Positions 60,030 through 64,000 of a DNA stretch of 64,000 bases are shown here, in pieces (the first letter of the stretch is position 1; each line of letters starts with the position of its first letter). The notes beneath the pieces were generated by a model that did no database searches, was not told the origin of the DNA, and saw nothing but the letters and a program-made list of their open reading frames with translations. The stretch lies in NCBI RefSeq assembly GCF_028554725.1, contig NC_071670.1, positions 37,628,001 through 37,692,000 of the forward strand. Direction: 5' to 3'. Both the position numbers and the translations under genes were made by a program. Source of the DNA: Zeugodacus cucurbitae. Its lineage: Eukaryota > Arthropoda > Insecta > Diptera > Tephritidae.

Positions 60030-60815
60030 TAAAACTACAGTAAGAGTGCCAAGCAAGAAAATACCTCGCATAACAATCGCTAGAGATGACGAGTGATTAA
60101 AAAAAATAAGCCCCCAAAAAACAGAAAATGAAATTCGCGTGGATATTTTTGGTGAAAATGATAGAGCAAAAAGGTAGAAACTGTCAAAAGTCATTTAAGA
60201 GAAAAATTACTGTTCGGGAAGATTTCTCGGAAGAAGCCACTGCATCCTGAGCGAAATCGTAAACAACGACTTGAATTCACCATGAAATACCGTCATTGTA
60301 CTCTAAAGGAGTGAAAAATACTAATATTTTCGATGAATCTGAAATAAATACACTCCCCACGATGCAGCACGGCGGGGGTACTAAAATGATATGTGATGTT
60401 ATGTAATGAAGGGGTGTTGGGCCTATAACAGTTTCAGCAAGATAACGACCCCAAACATACCACGGGGTCAACTAAACAATGGATGGATAAAAATATAATT
60501 TGTTTATTAGACTGTCTTTTGAGCAGTCCATACCTGAACTCTATTAAGAATCTCTGGTGCAGTTAAAAACGAAGGTTCGATTGAACACAATCGAAAATTT
60601 CATCGAACACTTAGGAAGTGTAAAGATAGAATGGTGAGCAATTTCTGAAAGCATATGTGAAACGTTAATTGAATCAATACCTCGCAGATATAAAGCCTTT
60701 ATTAATAATAATGGTTTTCCACAAAATATTAACTTTTTTTTCAAGGAAATATTAAGCGATGCTAATTACGTGACCGAGAGGTTTTGGTAAATCCTTTTTC
60801 AAATAGTAAAAAACA
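60030..60815 (+). pseudogene. Tc1-like transposase remnant
   Basis: Reading across broken frames gives an HTH-like IPRITIARDDE start (60061-60095), KYRHCTLKE (60282-60310), FSKITTPNIPRG around 60432-60468 (FQQDNDPKHT in the adjacent frame, with the second catalytic Asp), QWMDKN (60477-60494) and NSIKNLWC (60540-60560), which is equivalent to the NPIENLW motif. Multiple stops and frameshifts show it is inactive. No terminal repeats were identified. Confidence 0.7.
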
Positions 60816-61262
60816 TAGTCCAGAAAAAAAAATATATAAATATCGCTTAATTAAACTCCAAAACTTTCAATTATTCTAGCCAACTTTTCGACTTATGAAT
60901 GATTACATGACTCAAACAGCAACGTTGCTAATTAGTTGACTGTAGCTGTATATCCTTCATAGTTTATTTTCATATTTATACTGTTAAACTATGAAATTGT
61001 TGTTATTTAAAATTTAATTTGATAGAAATAATGGTTGAAGAAAATTCCACATCTGACTTTAGAAGTAATGAAAATAAAATCGGTGATTTATATAACATAT
61101 TACGGCAACTTCAAAGGGATGCAGCATTCCAGAAACACTGATCTCACTTAGAATACCTTGAAGTTCAACTTTATAACAAAACCGCTATTCTTCAGATCTT
61201 AATTGGATAATAACTTTAGCGGTCAACCGTCCATCAACAACCTACAACTGAAGAGAAGATAC

Positions 61263-61909
61263 TTAAGGTGCTATACCAGTGTAACCCATAAAAAATTAGG
61301 CATTAAAGAACACTGGACATAATAAGGTATATTTTCAGCTATATTTAAAGTTTTTTTTTTTTACAAAAATATTGAAAAATAAAATGTGATGCCTACCAAA
61401 AAAAAAAGGTCCCCAACTGTTGACATGATTCCGGAAGAATGAGTAGATGAAACAAAAAACTTCTAACGGTTATTAAAGTTGAAGATATATACAATGACCG
61501 TCGATTTTTGAAATATACAAAAAAAAAAAATAAATGAAGTGGTTCTGCAAAAAAAAATTGCTTTTTTCAGGTAAACAAATTGTAATTTTTAATGCCAAAT
61601 TTACAATTTTCAACAAATCAAAAAGATAGGTCATTGTATAGTAAATATATTCAGTTGAAATTTGTTCGATCGGTCAATTTCTCGTTGAATTATGATGTCA
61701 GCAATTTTGTGAAATGGCGTTTCGTGAAAAAATGCGTTTAAAGTTTCGACTATACCTGCAAGCGGTCGCTCTTAAGAACTCTGCCATTGAAAAACTATTC
61801 CACACGACCTTACCACAGGATTTTTTTGAAAGTATAAAATATCGAAGAAGCAAAAAATAAAAAAAAAAGATTTTTTGAAAATGTCATATATACTGGTATA
61901 GCACCTTAA
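61263..61909 (+). mobile_element. complete TTAA-flanked element with 14-bp inverted ends
   Basis: TTAA is followed by GGTGCTATACCAGT at 61263-61280. The right end is its exact complement, ending TTAA at 61906-61909, for a total of 647 bp. The truncated relative at 17067-17535 shares most of its sequence in opposite orientation. There is no open frame of note. The right TTAA is also the first four bases of the dispersed repeat at 61906-62095. Confidence 0.75.
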
Positions 61910-62095
61910 CCCGATACTGCCCAAACCTTTTTACGTTCCAAAGTTTTCTGAAATGAAATACACCTATGTATTTTGACCGCCTGAGCACGAAATTGAAGTC
62001 TGTTTAGCGATTCATTATAATCAATATATAAATTTTCCGGAAAATGCGAAAAACCAGCGCAGTTTGTAGTTTTATAGTGAAATTTTCAAGTTATT
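61906..62095 (+). repeat. dispersed repeat starting TTAA, second copy at 26850-27015
   Basis: It starts TTAACCCGATACTGCCCAAA and parallels 26850-27015 for about 170 bp. It abuts and shares TTAA with the element on its left. Confidence 0.6.
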
Positions 62096-62099
62096 TATG

Positions 62100-64000
62100 A
62101 AAATATAGTGATAAATTTTGCGTTACCATATGGTGATCGTGGGTTATTTCCGGTTAAAGCCGATGTTAGGTTCTAAATTGAAATTAGTATTGTTCAGTGC
62201 ATTCCAAAGAGCATATTGATTCATCAAGGAGGTTATCAACAAATATTAATTTTTGTACTTTTAGATGACACCAAATACCTAATTTCCAGAATACTTTTGG
62301 CTATACAAATTAGTTTAATTTTATAAAAAAATTAATTCAGTTTTGCAGAAATTAAAAAAAAAACTAAGCTGAAATTCGAGAGAGTATTCGAGAGTAGTAT
62401 AAAAATGTTTGCGTGATCGTTTCAACACTGGGAACATAGGCGAAACAATATTTTAAAAATCGTCCGAAAACATCATATAACAAAACTGAATAATTAATAT
62501 TCAATAAATAATAATAGAAACTATCGCGTCACAATTTTGCCTGCATCACACAAATCGCAATAATTGAACGCGACACAATATCGCTGCATACACCGCGTTA
62601 ATTCCAGGCAACAGTGCCATTGAAGGATTAACAGTCAGTTAAGTTGTGCTACTAACTAAGCCTTTATATTGGTTGAATGCACGCCAAATACATCATAAAT
62701 AAAATGGAATTTTCAAGTCTTTATGAAAATATAATCACTGTTCGTTAGAGCCGCAAATCCCCGTTTCCATATTTACATTGCATACATAGAATTGTTTATT
62801 GTTTTGTTTGCGCAGCGTGTAATTGTAATTGAACACTCACGCACGAACTCAAACACACACATACATGTACAACAACACATACACGGTAAGCCGGCGCCGC
62901 ATAATATCACCATCAGGCTTTAATTTTGCCAATTTATTTTTGTTATTCTTTAAACAACAACAACACAATAAAGCTGGTACAAAAACAAAAGCGAAATTAC
63001 GTAAATGTGTGTTATAATCACTTATTGGTCTATATAAGGATGTATGCGCCAGTTTGTATGCGCGTTTGTTGGCGCCAAACAATTGCGTTTATGCAAAATG
63101 ACCGTTATAACGGCGTATTATCGCAATTAGCAAAATACATGCCGTTATTGTTAGTATTCAACACACACAAAGCACACTGTACAACACGTGTATGTACACA
63201 CACACACACACGCACACCAATATAAGAGCGCTTATTAGGACATGATTGCATTCGAACCAAGCCCCCGTGGGCATTGTGATTTCACATTTTTGCGCATAAA
63301 TTAAATTTCAAATTATTGCGAATTAGCAGGCGATGGAAATTGGAAAGTGCGCAACGGCTGTGCAACGAGATTGGAACCTGCTTTTTGGATAATACTAATC
63401 TGATTTTTCATATGAAATATACCTGTAGTGAAATCAACTAGTTATATACTACTTTATAACTAGTAAAAAGTGCGAGTGCTCATCAATGTATTTTTGCAGA
63501 AGAGATGTCTACAGCCCTGGTCGGATCTTGGACAGAAATATACCTACTCATATTATTTGCAATAGTCATCGAAAAACAAACAAAATTAAATAACTCACTA
63601 AAGAGTCGGTTTTCAACTTTGAAAATTTAAGTCTTTTCGGACCAGTCGATTTTCAAATTGAAAAATTCGAAAATTTGTTGGACGGTTAAGATAAGATAAT
63701 AATGAATTTCTGTTCAAATTGGAATATTTTTCGTAATTTCTGGCAAACACTTTTATTTATAAAATATTTTTTCTTGCCAAGTATAATTTATTCACCATAG
63801 GGTAACTGCACTCAATGCAAATAGAAGCTCATATACATTTTATTAAAACTGGATCGTAGGTTAAATTGTTCCTGCCTAGGGGGTCTAAAGCTATTCACCG
63901 GTATCAAATAGGAAAGCCTTATTCCTCTACACAAATGCGGATATTTAAATGCCTCTGTAGATAGGATTATATACGCAACATAATGAATAGTTGTATTCGT
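62100..64000. other. downstream region without recognised features
   Basis: AT-rich sequence with short CA-repeat runs (for example 63199-63213). I see no exon, RNA gene or transposon that I can support. Confidence 0.5.

Noticed and set aside
1..64000. CRISPR arrays, rRNA or tRNA genes
   Set aside because: No spaced identical repeats, no rRNA-like stretch and no cloverleaf with A/B boxes was recognised; the context is eukaryotic intron sequence.

Overview
The window looks like intronic and 3'-terminal sequence of a large neuronal gene from a higher fly. It is AT-rich, has no operon-like gene packing, and its few coding exons have GT/AG splice sites. The exons encode the second half of a Dpr-family first Ig domain, a complete second Ig domain and a C-terminal tail, and the wording of the protein fits Drosophila dpr8 best. 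The repeat content (mini-me-like elements with GGAC/AGAC tracts, Tc1/mariner remnants, Helitrons, TTAA-flanked short elements) also fits a schizophoran fly. A tephritid fruit fly is my guess, but the sequence alone does not prove it.

Layout: 1-22059 is intron or upstream sequence with no recognisable exon. It holds two Tc1-like transposase remnants (about 2.84-3.96 kb and 14.35-14.77 kb), two TTAA-flanked elements (13.67-14.20 and 17.07-17.53 kb) and a mini-me-like element (17.54-18.54 kb). The first visible dpr exon is 22060-22270. A 25-kb intron follows (22271-47312). It holds a mini-me-like element split by a Helitron with helicase remnants (22.99-25.61 kb), a TTAA element (29.55-30.25 kb), a mariner remnant (33.0-33.26 kb), a nearly full-length Ty3/gypsy-type LTR retrotransposon on the minus strand (33.68-39.88 kb), another mini-me copy (41.2-42.0 kb) and a short Helitron with both ends (44.81-45.45 kb). 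The remaining exons are 47313-47440, 50220-50388 and 54558-54991. The 3' region from 55 to about 59.1 kb is strikingly A-rich on the + strand and may be a long neural 3'UTR. From 59 to 64 kb there are TTAA elements and a Tc1 remnant but no gene.

The four exons join in phase (1, 0, 1) into one reading frame ending at a TAG at 54989-54991. The signal peptide and the first half of Ig1 must lie upstream of this window. The LTR element is the only other substantial coding sequence: a Gag-protease-RT-RNase H ORF and an integrase ORF separated by a frame break, with 302 of 302 identical LTR bases. It has a SAP-like domain at the Gag N-terminus, a repeat-bearing linker before RT, Val in place of the first RNase H Asp, and a clipped 3' LTR with no visible target-site duplication. 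It therefore appears recent but defective.

I found no wholly new biological system. The most interesting items are the SAP-bearing Gag and repeat linker, the unusual Dpr C-terminal tail, the collection of TTAA-flanked elements without any transposase, and a 17-bp motif of unknown meaning that recurs four times.
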